Assembly: GCA_003508835.1 (NCBI GenBank)
Contig: PUFA01000003.1
Span: 14,113,501 to 14,177,500 of the forward strand
Direction: 5' to 3'
Length of the DNA: 64,000 nucleotides
Source: Eonycteris spelaea
Lineage: Eukaryota; Chordata; Mammalia; Chiroptera; Pteropodidae
Shown here: piece after piece, positions 12,446-24,600 of the stretch
Layout: every line of letters begins with the position of its first letter
How positions within the stretch are numbered: position 1 is the first letter of the stretch
Program-made: the position numbers and the translations under genes
Notes under the pieces: model-generated
Databases searched by the model: none
Seen by the model: the letters and a program-made list of their open reading frames with translations, nothing else
Told to the model about the DNA's origin: nothing

Positions 12446-12714
12446 TGTTCTTTATTTGATCTTCTTGTTTTCTTTCTTTTCATAACGCACTTCCCAAATG
12501 CTTAAGGAATATTGTCGACAGGTACAACTGCTTTTCTAAGACCTGGAGTCACATACCACATCCTTTCTGCCATTCTAAATTCTGCAAAGTCCTGATTACT
12601 TCATTCTCTAATCATTCTAGCTTACATTATTTTCTGTTTTCTCCAAGAACCCTTCACACTCCAGTTACTCAAATAGCTAACTATATATCTTTCAAATTTT
12701 TCACACCCATTATT

Positions 12715-12857
12715 TCTCTTTCCCCATGAAGTTCCTTGATGCCAAAGGGTACACTTTTTGCTGCTTCTGTGTTCTTCCTTATAACCAGCAAGGTACTGGT
12801 CCTTTAGTAGAAACAAAATGCATAGGTATTGATCAACATATGTGTGTGTGTGTATCA
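12715..12857 (+). mobile_element. Possible L2 3' end with a short (TG)n run
   Basis: CCTTGATGCCAAAGGGTACA and TTCTGTGTTCTTCCTTATAA followed by CCAGCAAGGTACTGG resemble the L2 3' tail. A (TG)8-like run occupies about 12841-12855. The match is weak. Confidence 0.35.
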
Positions 12858-13009
12858 CAATCAATAATGTAGCAAGCAGAAATTAGTAAAGTATGGCAGT
12901 GAAGAATAAAAAATTTGGTATGAGTCACTCTTCTAAGATGCTCTACACAAATTATCTTATTGAAACAAAAGCCTAAATGTATTAAAAAAAAAAAAAGGTA
13001 CTCTTAGGA

Positions 13010-13112
13010 AAGAGAGAGAGCTGAGTTCCTTGGATTTCTCCAGACAAAGGCTTTGTAGAAGAGATAAAACTTCAGAAGAACTTCAAATGGATCTAGTTGC
13101 AAGGCTGCAATT
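13010..13112 (-). mobile_element. Possible L2 fragment, antisense
   Basis: AAGGCTTTGTAGAAGAGATA and CTTCAGAAGAACTTCAAATGG resemble the reverse complement of the L2 segment that reads as a gaggtgacatttgagctgag-type motif. The call is weak. Confidence 0.3.
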
Positions 13113-16100
13113 AGAAACAGCTTGCAGAGTTTAAGATAATGTTATTTTTCTATAATACATGGTCTATCAATCAGCTGGAAATGGGCAAAATATAACTAAT
13201 TCCTTAGGGGCCACTTCCCCAGCCTAATCATGGTGCTTCTTGGGTTTCTGTGATCCCTCCCATCTGTGACCACACAGATAAGCACTTCTGTGGATACGTC
13301 TGCCTTCTTTATGGTTTCCTGTGTATATGATTTTGTTTCTAACTAAATTTTAACTTTCTTTCAGAAAGAGGCTTTTCTCATCTTCAGAACACCAACTACA
13401 GACCTGAGACTACACAGAGAGCATGCAACAAATTTTTCATTAGACTTACTAAATTTCATCCATTCCAAATGTCACCGCGAAATCCAACCACATCTCAAAA
13501 GCCCACTATCTTTTAGTAAGGAACACGTGACAGAGTGCCAATAAAAACAGCCATTTCTTTTCTAAACTCCTCTAGGAAGTGAAACCATATTGCACAGTAG
13601 ACCATAACAATTTGAAATCCCAAAATACAAAACAAAGCTGCACACTCAGAAATGAGGCTCATCCCCATGCGGTGGCATCTGGTTACTAACAGAGGACTAA
13701 TTCCTGCCCTTGGATGCACGAGTACACCTTCTATTACACTATCTTAAATGAAAACCCCAAGGGGAAAACATGACCCTAAATATTTATCTGATGATATGGC
13801 CATATTAGAGCCTTTTAAATCCTTTAATTTGCAAAAAGTCCCGAAGTCAGTGAACCAAACAAATAGCAGCTTTCTCCCCATACTGTGTAACTTGGGTGAT
13901 ATTTATGGACAGGGAGAAGTTCTGTGTTCAGCAATTTCCTAATCAACGAAGAACAAATGGAGAAAGCAAATCCATGAAATAGGAAAGGGCAAGACCACCG
14001 AGCTATGACTTAAAAGGCGGCAGAGAAATGTTAGCGCCATTACACTGCTAAGCCTCCTGCCCCAGTCAAAATGCATTCATCAGAGATATTATAGAAGCTG
14101 AACCTTGAGGAAATGTCCTGAGGATGTTAAAGCTGAGTCTTCCCCAGAAGCCCTATAGAAGAGGGAGCTGCAAATGAAATGGGGGCCTGCATATAGCTTC
14201 AAATATCAATGACATATCTTACTGGTTTCATGTTTTGTTTAATGTGATGTAATTCATCATTGGCTGTTTTTGGTAATAAATTCATATTCAACAAATCATT
14301 TAGGTGTACGTTGACATGTGAGAGAGTAGTCATAGAACCTTCAAAATAGAAGACAGGGCCCCCATTTTCAAAAGTGACATATATCAGAAGCTGGCTTTTG
14401 TTTCTGCTTTTGCTTTTGCTGGGGCTTATGAATGATTAGCACTTCACCTGAATGTCCATTTCCTACACCGTTCTGTCTGCAGTAGATCTGCATCTCAAAT
14501 GTTCCAGGCAGATGAACCCTATATTGTTGCTCTTCTCCAGCTGTGCTGCTAAAGCCCTATTTCACACCATGGAATCCTGTCAGGGAAATCATCCCTAAAA
14601 TATGACTTAACTGCCTCCAAACTGAACTGCAAATTGTTTCTTCTTTTCCTTGATTCATAGGGAAGAGAATAATTTTTTTTTTTTCATGGCTATGTTTATA
14701 TTTGCAGACTTGAAAGTAGAAAAGTACTTCTGAATCTAAGGAATACAATTGCAGAATTTCTCCGCACAGTGAGCACAGAAGCTAAAAGAATGAGAGAACA
14801 TCAGAGTTCAAAGGAATACAGAGAATGGCTCCCTCCCCATCAACTTCCTCCTGTTTCTGTGCAGAGACTGTTCCCTAGAATTGGGGCCTCTGCACAATGG
14901 TGAGCTCTCTCTCCCTTGCAGCATGCTGTCTATGGAGAAAGGGTAGCCCAACAGACTCTCATTTCTTTTGTTCTTCTTGCATTTCACATAGTTTACAAAG
15001 AACACTTACACAGAAAGTTAAGATAATTTTGAGTTGTCTAGCATGTAAAGGCAAAAACAACCATGGAATGAAACAAAGCTATCAATGTCACACTAAACTA
15101 TTTCTAAACTTTTTTTGAGATTTAAATTCAGGTTTATTTATATTGGATTGAAATCTGTTTTTTCATCTCTTTTTTTCTCTTGTTGGCCCTTAAATCCCAG
15201 CTCTAGCATCACCTTCCTAAACCTTTTTTTTTCACTTTCTTGATTTGCTATGTTTGTAAATCATATATTAACTTGACATATTTACATGGTCCCAAGTGTT
15301 CTAGATTCTTCATGAAGAGATGCATCTCATTCTCTACCAGTCTCAGATAACTAAAATAGAACTGGGCCCTTTACTCAAACCTTCCACAACCATAGCTTGC
15401 CCACTACTCTGTATCTGTTTATTTGGGGGAAGGTAAGGGGTGAGGCTTGGTGAAATGATCAGCCCGGTTTTCTGGAACCTCTAGACCAAGCGAACACACA
15501 GTACTGGAGCATAGTATCTCCAGTGAGTCTGGGTCTGAGCAGCTGTGCATTTCAGAGTATGAAAGGTCCTGAAGCAAGTAATAGAGGTTGCCCAAGACAA
15601 TGTTTGGGTGTGGAAATGTTTTTCAGAGGAACTGGAGAACCAAGCAACAATAGCATAAAAAATTACTGCATGAATGAAAAAAAAAAAAAAGTATTACAAA
15701 AAAAGTCAGGAAAAGACCCAGATGATAAGAATTCAGGTTTTTGGTTTTGTTTTATATGTTGTAGAAGCTTGTTAATGGGAGACAATATAAAATAGCAAGG
15801 TATTTCAATGAGGAAAATGAAAGCTATGTCAGCCATGACCACAAACTAAGGTGAAGACAGTTTAGTAAATAGTAACCTATGGCTCCTTGTATTCCTCACG
15901 GTCCTTCCCATCACCCTGGATTCCTTTCTCCAGAGTTGCCCAAGACCCAGAACCATGACTGAAGGGCATTTGGCTACCAAGGCAAAATATATCAATTTGC
16001 TATCCTTCTCGTCTCTCACTTTCATGGCTGAATGTTCTTACTAAAACAATGTCTATCAAGGAAAGCTGTGAGCAGAATCATGACAGATATCTAAGAGTAC

Positions 16101-17734
16101 CAGAGGAACCACAGACTAATTTTCTAGAACAAATCTATACTATAAGACTGAAAGAGCCAATGGGATCTTTTGCCCTCATGCCCCTCTGCTTTAACTGCCT
16201 TAGGGCAGTTAGTGTGTTGCCATGAAGATAGCTAAAGCCCAGGGTGAGGAAAGGATGGTGGACTAGAATCAGGGTGTCCCATTGCTTAGTAGGACCAGGG
16301 TCTTCCCACTATACCGCATGGCTCACTATTGTGTGGCAAGACTTTCTAACATTTAAAGAAACTTTAAAATCAATTAGCGTTTGGGCTTCGGAGAAGATAT
16401 TATAACCTGTCCAGAGTAATAAAATCAGCAATGCACAGCATTACTTTCCTCTATGAAGAGCTTGAATAAATAAGACATTTATAAAAATGAGTGGAAAATC
16501 TGAAATGAATATCCCAAGAACCATGAAAAAATAAGCTAAGAGAAATTGAATTTTCTTTTGAGTCTCTAAGAGAGAGGCGGCAGTTGAGGATTTTATGCAT
16601 AATTTATAAGGAAAATTGTCCCGTTCACTCAGGTATACACCGTATCAGTTTGTGAGAAAGATTGAGCAAGCTGTCTTTTTTTTAATTGAAATCAAATATA
16701 GGTATAGAAAAAAAAATGAATTCTGAACGAGGGAGAATGCAATGAGTCACATGGCCAAAGGCTTACTGAAATTTACATGAGTTTTTTTTTTTTCTTAACC
16801 AAGTAACTTTGACCTTATTTATTGATCAGTAATAAGAAAAGGCCCTGAAGCAAAGTCCTACTTAGTGCTAAAGCTTCTTGTTCTCTTTTGCCCTCTACTC
16901 TAAGGAAAGCTGGACCTTGCTATAAAGCACACATATCTCTCTGTGTACCTATAATTTGAGCAATATCAGTAAAGTACCTGGAGCTGGTTGTCACTGTCTC
17001 CTAAAATGTTACCATGATCAATTTAGTCTTTGAAATGTTTACCCAGAGGAAAGCTTTTAATTTGCAAATACTCCCAGAAATACTGGACTAATTCCCACTA
17101 AACTCCAAATTAAGAGGTTTAAGGAATTTTGGACAAGCAGAAAGGGAAAGACTTTAAAAGGAAGGAATGAGCTTAGTAACTGAAAACTAGGAAGAGGGAA
17201 ACTCAGACTATGATGATGTCACAATTTTGCTGGTATGACCTCAGGACTGGCCAAGAAAATCCACACTAGCAATCTCCACAGGAAATATAAGTTATTTACC
17301 ATGGCCTTTGTTTGTCTGGAGCCCTCCCCTCATTTCTCTTCTTCATCCCAGGAACATCATTCTGATCACCCCCTGGACCACTCTGGATTCCTTTAGCAGC
17401 AGTGGCATGCAGGCATTAATCTATATGCCATTCTCATGTCAGATGTTCCCTTGCTGTTTTTTCTGTATTTTCATATATTCTTGTCTTGCACCCCAGTTAA
17501 ACCCAAGAGTTAATACATTGCTCTCTCTTTGGGAGCCCCACAGCACCTGTAGCAAAGCTACTTCTGCCAAGCAGCCTCATACCAAAAAGAAAAATAATTA
17601 CAATAATTTAGCTCTTTACAGTTTCAAAAATCCATTTACTCGTATAATTGTTAACTTATATAAATCAAAAAGGAAATTAAGCAAGGGTTTTATTATTCCA
17701 GGTTTACAGAAGAGGATATAACCTCTGAAATAGC
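13113..17734. other. Unassigned non-coding DNA, about 4.6 kb
   Basis: This is the longest stretch in which I recognise neither a gene nor a repeat family. It has short A/T tracts (14674-14684, 15676-15690, 16782-16794) and a TTTTGCTTTTGC-like run near 14398-14420. The longest frame, 137 codons at 17308-17721 on the plus strand, is low-complexity in its second half, has no recognisable domain and is treated as chance. Old repeats too decayed to see by eye, or conserved non-coding elements, may be present. Confidence 0.4.
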
Positions 17735-17990
17735 AACTACTTGCTAACTTTTGCTGAAAGTTATTCTATGTCAGGCACTCTTCTGAGCACTTATACATAG
17801 CTAATTTAGTTATTTCAACAGCACTACGAAGTAGTTACTATTATTATCCCCATTTTATGGATGAGGAAATTGTGGCTTTAAAAATTTGAGCTATTTTCTC
17901 AAGATCACACCGGCAGTAAGTGGCAGAAATTGTGACTTATGTCTAGTTCTATTGAATAAAAATTTAATGCTCTTAAATGCTGCTACTCTA
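17735..17990 (-). mobile_element. MIR SINE, antisense, nearly full length
   Basis: The reverse complement of MIR is clear. TCAGGCACTCTTCTGAGCAC is followed by TTATTATCCCCATTTTATGG and ATGAGGAAATTGTGGC. After it come TCAAGATCACACCGGCAGTA and AGTGGCAGAAATTGTGACTT. The order and spacing fit a copy of about 240 bp that covers the LINE-like tail, core and part of the tRNA-like head. Confidence 0.85.
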
Positions 17991-19247
17991 AATAAGAGTT
18001 AAAGTGTGGAAGCTTTTTTCTCAAAGGCATACTTCCTAAGTGGCAGGAAGTACTTCTAGATCTAACTCTTCATCAAATAAACTTTCAACACCACCTCAAT
18101 ATTTACTGAAATGCAGGCAATTTGGCTAAGGAGCAGAATGATATGATACACCTGGTCCTGTCTCCCAACTTTAACAAATACTAGTTCCTTACGTGAAGGA
18201 CTCTCCTCTGCAATGGAAATTTCTCATGGATCTCTTAAAGATGATTTCAAGACTTTCTATCTGCAAGAAATGAAATGAATTAAATGATTCCCATTAAGCT
18301 TATGGTAATTTTAGCCTTTCCAACTTCTGTCAGTAGAACGCACAGTGTGAGCACAGGGTAAATTCCAATCTAAGGTTGTAGTTTTGATCTTCCATGTTAT
18401 TAGCAGAATGAGTCACTCTAACCAAGAGCTATAGGGAACACTTTCTTCTGGTAATGTCTTTGAAGATGACAGTGAAGGAACAAGATACTCCTCCTCTCCT
18501 CAACACACTCAGCTTTTAGAGTTTTACTCCAAAGTCATTATTATTTTGACAAAGCAAAGACATGTCAACAAAATTAAGAACTGTCATTTTCTGATGATGG
18601 TGATTCTTTTTCATAGTGTAGGCTTGCATTATCCAGTACACTTTCTTAGTAGAAAAAAATAAAAAAGAAAAAAGAAGCTGAATTAGGTTTATATATTTTT
18701 TTATTTAAAAAGTCAAGGCAACATATGTAACCAAGTTGCCAGGTGAAGTGTTGGTCTCAGTCTACATCCTACTTTGAAGAAGAGGTCAAAGGAGAAGGTC
18801 TAGGTTCTGATCAGGAGCCTCCCTTGGTTAAGCAACATTATAACCTGTTCGACTCTCTGATTTGTACAGTGATGCTGAAGCAGAGCCATGTAGAGCAAAG
18901 ACTCTCTTTGGATGAGTAAACCACAAACTGTTCTATGCTACTATATAAATTCTCAATAAAGTGGCCAGTGGTTACTCCAAAATATAAAATTCATCTTCAT
19001 AGCATAAAAGTGAAGAGAGGAGACTGCGAATTATTTAATTATCTTGACTCTCTAATCCAAGAACTAAATTTGAAATGGTAAGTCCAGTGGCACTACGTAA
19101 ATTTGCTTACAGAGTTAACATTTTTTTTTCTTGAATAAAATAAAATGTTTGTCTATATTTGTATGTCGATAACGTTATTCAATTTTAAAAAGTGGCGGCG
19201 CAGGGAGGTCTTTATAGATGTAATGGCAGTGGCTCTCTGGGGCCTAA
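17991..19247. other. Unassigned non-coding DNA
   Basis: No gene or nameable repeat was seen. A short A-rich patch is present at 18652-18675. Confidence 0.4.
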
Positions 19248-19458
19248 CAGTATTTCTCAAAGTCTAACTCTAAAATCATACATAAGAATTACCTGGCTGG
19301 AAAAGTGGGGAGAGAGAAGAGAGACCACTACATTCAAAATGTAGACTCCTAAGCAATAACTCAGACCTCCTGAGCTAAATTCTATGGAGACACCCTGATG
19401 TCAGCACATATAACAGATCCCAGAAGTCACTGTTCATATTAAAGTTTGAGAATCACTG
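19248..19458. mobile_element. hAT-Charlie MITE (MER20/MER5-like)
   Basis: The element has matching terminal inverted repeats. The left end starts CAGTATTTCTCAAAGTCT, and the reverse complement of the right end starts CAGTGATTCTCAAACTTT. A left-inner piece AGAATTACCTGGCTGG and right-half pieces near 19370-19430 follow the MER20/MER5 organisation. The length of 211 bp fits this class. No clean 8-bp target duplication remains. Confidence 0.7.
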
Positions 19459-20394
19459 ACCAGTTTCTTCAGTCACCAGGACAGTGAGGTACCATGCACC
19501 ATAAAGAGGAGAGGGATGAAGGAGGCTGCAGCAGCCACAGTGAAATGGCCTAAGGAAAAGCCTCCTGATGGCAATTCCTAAATTATTTTAGCCTTCATTT
19601 AACAGAGCAGGGCCAGGAGTCTAGAGATAGAGTCCTGTGAAAGGAGAGTTAAAACTGCTATTTAACTGTTGGGTTTACAGTGGTTTATGAATTGAGCTCC
19701 ATGAAACCTAGCAGTTCCTCTGAAGCCCCATTCCTACCACCTATTTATCTGCTGGGGAGGAGATGAGGCTCAAGAAGACAGACCCCTAATTCCCTACTTC
19801 ACCTCTACTTTATCAGAGTACCACTGATTTATTTCATACTATAACTTTGTTTGATCAGAGAGTTTCTCAACTAAGAAAGAGTCTGAGAAATACTGTGCTT
19901 GAAGATAAAAATGAAAAGGTCAGTAAGACTCTGGTAAGGAAAGTAGTAATATTCTAAGATATAGTCTCCTGGGCCTAAATGGCCTTAAAGCCCAGAACTA
20001 CTGCCAATCTTATTTACAATTTCTTTCCTGTTTTGTTTATTGATGAATGGAATTGGAATCCCAAACCATGTTTACAGTGAGCACAGTAGTTTATAATGCT
20101 TGCAGCCCTGATCTGTTTTCAATAAATAGAATACTACATTGTCTCCCAGGGTTTACAATAAAACCCTCCAGATCACTATGTTCTCTAGGCACTGCCTGGT
20201 CACAAGCACAATAACTGCCTCACACAGAGCTAATGCTTTGAATGACTGTCAGCACCAATTCTTATCTGCTAGAAACTGATAAAACAATCAATAGGGAGTT
20301 TTTGTGTATTTGTTTCCAAGGAGATAATGATGTGCTCAGGGTTATTGGGAAGGCCTGCTAATCTCCCAGGAAGAGCAAGAACAGCAAGAGAAAA
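19459..20394. other. Unassigned non-coding DNA
   Basis: No gene or nameable repeat was seen. Confidence 0.4.
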
Positions 20395-20545
20395 GCCTTG
20401 AGAAAAACCTTATTCCTGTTTGATGACCTTGGACAAATTCTTTACTTTTTGTCCAAAAGTTTCCTATCTGTAAAATGGGAAGGATGATAGTTCACTCAAT
20501 CCTCCAACACAGGACTAGACCAAATAAAAAATACTAGAATCTTAA
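20395..20545 (+). mobile_element. MIR SINE fragment
   Basis: The core is visible in sense orientation. TGATGACCTTGGACAAATTC is followed by TTTACTTTTTGTCC, then TTTCCTATCTGTAAAATGGG and AAGGATGATAG. This corresponds to the MIR order of an accttgggcaagt motif, a tcctcatctgtaaaatgggg motif and an ataat motif. Confidence 0.8.
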
Positions 20546-20589
20546 AGGACATTAAATACCATTAGTTTGTGATCTCAAATTAGCATGGA

Positions 20590-20795
20590 CACCAGACTTC
20601 ATTGCTCTTCACCATTCTGTGTCATAGTTACCCAGTTATCTATCTTGCCCCTACTAAAATAGGACTGTCTTGAGATTCAGGAAAATTTCTCAGTCATCTT
20701 TGGTTCCATAGCACCAACATGGTATCTGCATATTCTAAAGACTCATTTATTATTAATCATTTATTAAATGAAAGAAGGAAATAAACAAATGACTA
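20590..20795 (+). mobile_element. L2 3' end fragment
   Basis: AGGACTGTCTTGAGATTCAG, a CCATAGCACCAACATGGTAT-like stretch and a terminal CATTTATTAAATGAAAG resemble the diverged L2 3' end and its terminal repeat. Confidence 0.45.
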
Positions 20796-21149
20796 ATAAA
20801 TAAAGGCATTAAAACATTTAAAGTTCTACTCCCAAATCAAGTGTCCTTTATAAAATATTCACAAATAGCTCCCTAAGCCTTGAAACATATGCACCAAGAA
20901 AAATGATCAGGATGGATAGGGAGATATAAGAACAATGCTCAAGGCATAACATTTCATTATTAATGGAGCCCAGACTGCATACACTTATTATCAGCAGTCA
21001 TGTCATATTATTGTACCAAGATTACAGTCAATCAGAACTCTCAAATATTTTCCATATGCTATGGATTCAAATCAGCCTAACTCAGGTATTTTTTGAGTCT
21101 AACAGCAGAAATATCCATAAATCTTAATAAATATTGGCATGCCGATTTG

Positions 21150-21640
21150 GGTCCATTATTTAACTTTATATTGATGTAAAATATACACCCGCAAAAGTGA
21201 AAAATCAAGTGTTTAGTTTTATAAATTTTAAAAAACAAAAAAACCCATGTAACTAGCACCTGAAAAAAAAATTGTACATTATCAACACTTCCAGAATTTC
21301 CCCTTTGTGCTCTCTTCCTATCATTAGCCCAGAAAAAGTAACTAACCCTATTCTAACGCTATACATTATTTGAGCCAGTTTTCAAACTTTGTACACATGG
21401 AATAACACTGAGTGAACTCTGGTGTCTTGTTTCTCTCCCTTAACATTTGTTCATTCTCAATGCTGGTACAGCATTCCACTGTGTGAACACCCCACAATGC
21501 AGTCAGCCATGCCACTGTCGGTGAACATTTGGGTAGTTTCTCATTTGGGGCTATTAGTAATACTGCTATTATGAAATCTTGTTCATGTCTTTATGAATGT
21601 ATATTTAGCTTTCTGTTACAAACAACAAAAGATTTTTGAA
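21150..21640 (-). mobile_element. Old L1 (L1M/L1ME-type) 3' end, antisense
   Basis: This follows the reverse complement of an L1M 3' UTR and ORF2 tail. ACTTTATATTGATGTAAAAT and ACACATGGAATAACACTGAG are followed by TTCATTCTCAATGCTGGTAC. Then come AGCATTCCACTGTGTGAAC and GAACATTTGGGTAGTTTCTC, and GGCTATTAGTAATACTGCTA closes the order. The copy is strongly diverged. Confidence 0.7.
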
Positions 21641-21654
21641 TTATGAATCTATTT

Positions 21655-22207
21655 CAGTCCTGTCAGCTTCAGCTCTAAACATTTCTAAATCCTCCCCGTT
21701 CTGATTTCTCTACTCCCCACTTGATCTAAGCCACTTCATCTCCAGTACTGCAATGACTCCTAACCAGTTTCTGCTTTTATAATCCATGTCACTACACAGC
21801 AGAAATGGTTATCTTTATAAAAAATACATAAGATTATATCTTACCATTGGTTTCCCATTGAAATAAAGTAAACACTTCATACGATGTTCTACAAGGTCCT
21901 ATCAGAACTGGCCTCTGCTACATCTCTGAATTGTTCTGAATTATTCTCTCTCCACTGCTCACTCTGCTCCAGCCACACTGGCCTTCTTGCAGGTTTCAAA
22001 TATGCTAAGCATGTTCCTTCTTTCTATAAGGCACCTCCCCCAGAATCTTCATGTAACAGAATCATTTTATTCATTTCTCAAATTAATGTCATCTCAGAGA
22101 GACTTTTCCTCACCCCCTAATCTAAAGTAGCATTTGCCTGTAGGTCATTTTCCAACTGGTTAAACGGAGCTCATTTCACTACCTAATATTTTGTTATCTA
22201 TTTCCTT
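21655..22207 (+). mobile_element. L2 fragment, left part of an interrupted copy
   Basis: Sense L2 close to its 3' end. CACTCTGCTCCAGCCACACT followed by GGCCTTCTTGCAGG is a very good match to the L2 ORF2 terminus. Upstream are CAGTACTGCAATGACTCCTA and TTACCATTGGTTTCCCATTG. Downstream is ATCTCAGAGAGACTTTTCCT. The element stops at about 22207 and resumes at 22791 after an L1 insertion. A 78-codon frame at 21884-22120 is a remnant of L2 sequence. Confidence 0.85.
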
Positions 22208-22790
22208 GCTTACTATGTTCTTGTTTTTAATAGTTTTATTGAGATATAATTCATATATCATAAAAGTCCTCCTTTCAAAGTGTGCAATTCAGTGGTTTTT
22301 AGTATGTTCACAAAGCTGTACAAGCATCACCACTACTAGTCGTAGAACATTCCAACTCCCTTCAAATAAACAAAGGAAGAAATTCTGTATCTCTTAACAG
22401 CCATTCCTCATTCCTGCCCCAGCAACCATAACTAACCTACTTTCTGTATCTGCTAAAGATTTGTAGGTTTAACTATTTTTGACATTTCATATAAATAAAA
22501 TTATACAATATGTGCCTTTTGCATCTGGCTTATTTCACTTAGCCTGTTTTCAAAGTTAATCACATTGTGGCATGTATCAGAACTTAATTCCTTTTCCTTG
22601 TCAAATAATATTTCATCGTGTGGATATAACACATTTTGTTTGTCCATTCTTCAACAGATGAACTTAGAGGTTGTTTCTTTTCTTTGGAGGGAGCCATTCT
22701 ACAAAATTCTGCTTTGAACATTTGTATGTACATTTTTGTATGGATGTATGTTTTCGTTTCTCTTGAGTATAGACTTAGGAGTGAATGACT
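22208..22790 (-). mobile_element. L1M-type 3' end inserted into the L2, antisense
   Basis: The reverse complement of an L1M 3' terminus reads clearly. TTTTATTGAGATATAATTCA is followed by AGTGTGCAATTCAGTGGTTT and TTAGTATGTTCACAAAGCTG. Later come CATTTCATATAAATAAAATT, TATGTGCCTTTTGCATCTGG, a CATTTTGTTTGTCCATTC segment and a CTTGAGTATAGACTTAGGAG segment. The L1 3' end is at the low coordinate, so the insert is antisense and 5'-truncated at about 580 bp. It separates two colinear parts of one L2 and is therefore younger than that L2. Confidence 0.85.
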
Positions 22791-22880
22791 GCCTTCTCAT
22801 ATTAGCATGTCATGTCATCTCCATGAGAGCAGATACTGCCAGCACCAGCACATAATAGGTATCCAACCCTTTGAGGTTGA
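22791..22880 (+). mobile_element. L2 3' end, right part of the interrupted copy
   Basis: CATCTCCATGAGAGCAGATA followed by CCAGCACATAATAGGTATCC corresponds to the consensus ctccatgagggcaggga and cagtgcctggcacatagtagg motifs at the L2 3' end. It continues the L2 that stops at about 22207. Confidence 0.75.
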
Positions 22881-24084
22881 ATTAAGTAACCTAGGGTCCT
22901 AAAGCTAGGTTAACCGGGACTGATTACCTTGTACAGTTTGCCTTAAAAATCTAGTGTCACTTAGGCCTCGACTGTCTAAGAAAATTCACTTGCTAAAAGC
23001 TGACTTTCCATGATACTTTTCATATTAAATAGCACATTCTGAAAATCATATGTTGATAAGGATGTTTACACTTAAATACACTGTACAAGTTGGAGGAGGA
23101 AGCAGAATCGTGGATACAAACATCTAAAAGAAAAAAAAATGCCTATGACCACTTTTACAGATGAATCAGCTTGCTGAGACCCTGGTGAAGATTTTCTGAG
23201 GACCAAGTAGAGAAATGACTCCAGGTTGAACAAGTTGCATCCTTTAGCTAGTGCAGAGACAGTTGTGAAAATAAATGAAGCAAATAACTTTAAATATTGG
23301 AGGCTGCTGCTTACATCAAAATTGGAGTCAAATGTTTTTTATATTTACAGCTGTGGGAATTTATTTCAAAACCCCATTTATCTCTCAGCAAGGTTGTTTA
23401 AGACCATCAAAGCACAGGGATTGCCCCAGTGGAGCTAGACCAATGGCCCATCCAGCCCTGGATCTCGCCTCCGAGAGGAGCTAGTATGGAATAGTATGAA
23501 AAAAAGGCAAAAGCCCTTACTGAAATGCACCTAATTGTGCAATATCAGGGCAGGGGGTTTTGTAGCAATCTCTTCTGAGCCCAGCTGGTGACCAACTTCT
23601 GCCTTGAAGCAGGAGGCCTGACGGACCTTGTAACTCTTAGCCTGGCAAGTGTAACTGCCGGCTCCACTTCAGAGCATGATTTCCATCCCCTGGTGTCTTT
23701 AGAAAAGAGGGTTGGATATTTACCACCCAACAAGTTTGCTGCCTTCACGTTACAGTGGGTCATTAGAGTTAATCCATTAGCAAAGGGGAAAAGATCTTCA
23801 GGGAACTAAAAAGTTTAAGTTGAAAACCTAGGTAATTTTCTGCCATTTCCTCTGAAATATATATTTTACTCTTAGTCTGACTTTTTTTTTTTATTAAAGA
23901 GAAATACCCTTTACATTCTGCCTTGCCTGCTTCTTAAACAAAGCAATATCTTCAGCTGTCTTTGTGCATCGAAAACAGGCTAGCGAGCAGCAGGAGCAAA
24001 GCAGTTAAGATCTGTGAGCAGAATGAGCCTCTGTACCTTCCTAGCAGACATGGTGCCTATATTTCTAGGGTCTTGATAACAGAA
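22881..24084. other. Unassigned non-coding DNA
   Basis: No gene is recognised. Overlapping 65-75-codon frames at 23226-23484 (plus) and 23545-23809 (both strands) lack domain-like content. Segment 23400-23790 is somewhat GC-richer than its surroundings. Confidence 0.4.
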
Positions 24085-24600
24085 AAGCAAATCATTCATT
24101 CATTTATTCTTTTAAATAAATGAGCACTAAGAGCCAGGCTAGATTCTGGGGCTACAGTGATAAACAAGGCATCTTCCTGTACCTGTGGTCATAGGGTTTC
24201 TGTTCCAGTGTGGTAACAGAAGAAAAAAAAAATGACACAAACAGAAAAAACATATTTATGAATGGAGGCACAATTTGCCTTATGGAAACAAGGAGGTAAT
24301 AAATAGAAAATGATTGGACAGAGGCAGGTGTTTACCTTAGTTTCACATAGGGTTTTATCTTACTTTAGAGGTTTAAACAGTGACCAAAGATACAATAAAG
24401 AGAGAGAGGTGAGTTCCAACATAGCAAAGCACATGCAGAGGCTCTGAGGCAGCAGCATGGCTGATGTGCTCCAGATCTAAGCAGAGACTCATCCTAGGGA
24501 ATGCAGTCTGGGAATAAAGAGTATGATATGAAATGACCAAGGCCTATCTTACAGAGCACTACATGTCATGGGAGGCAGTTCAAACCTTTTTTTCCTGCAA
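24085..24600 (-). mobile_element. L2 3' end, antisense
   Basis: The antisense L2 3' terminus is well ordered. It starts with ATTCATTCATTTATTCTTTT. GAGCCAGGCTAGATTCTGGG, GCTACAGTGATAAACAAGG and CAGAGGCTCTGAGGCAGCAG follow. These match the reverse complements of the consensus tail, the spacer and the gcctcagggcctttgc segment. Confidence 0.75.

Noticed and set aside
17308..17721. 137-codon plus-strand open frame
   Set aside because: No recognisable domain, a Lys/Asn-rich second half from AT-rich DNA, an arbitrary ATG and no splice-like edges. Frames of this size are expected by chance in 64 kb.
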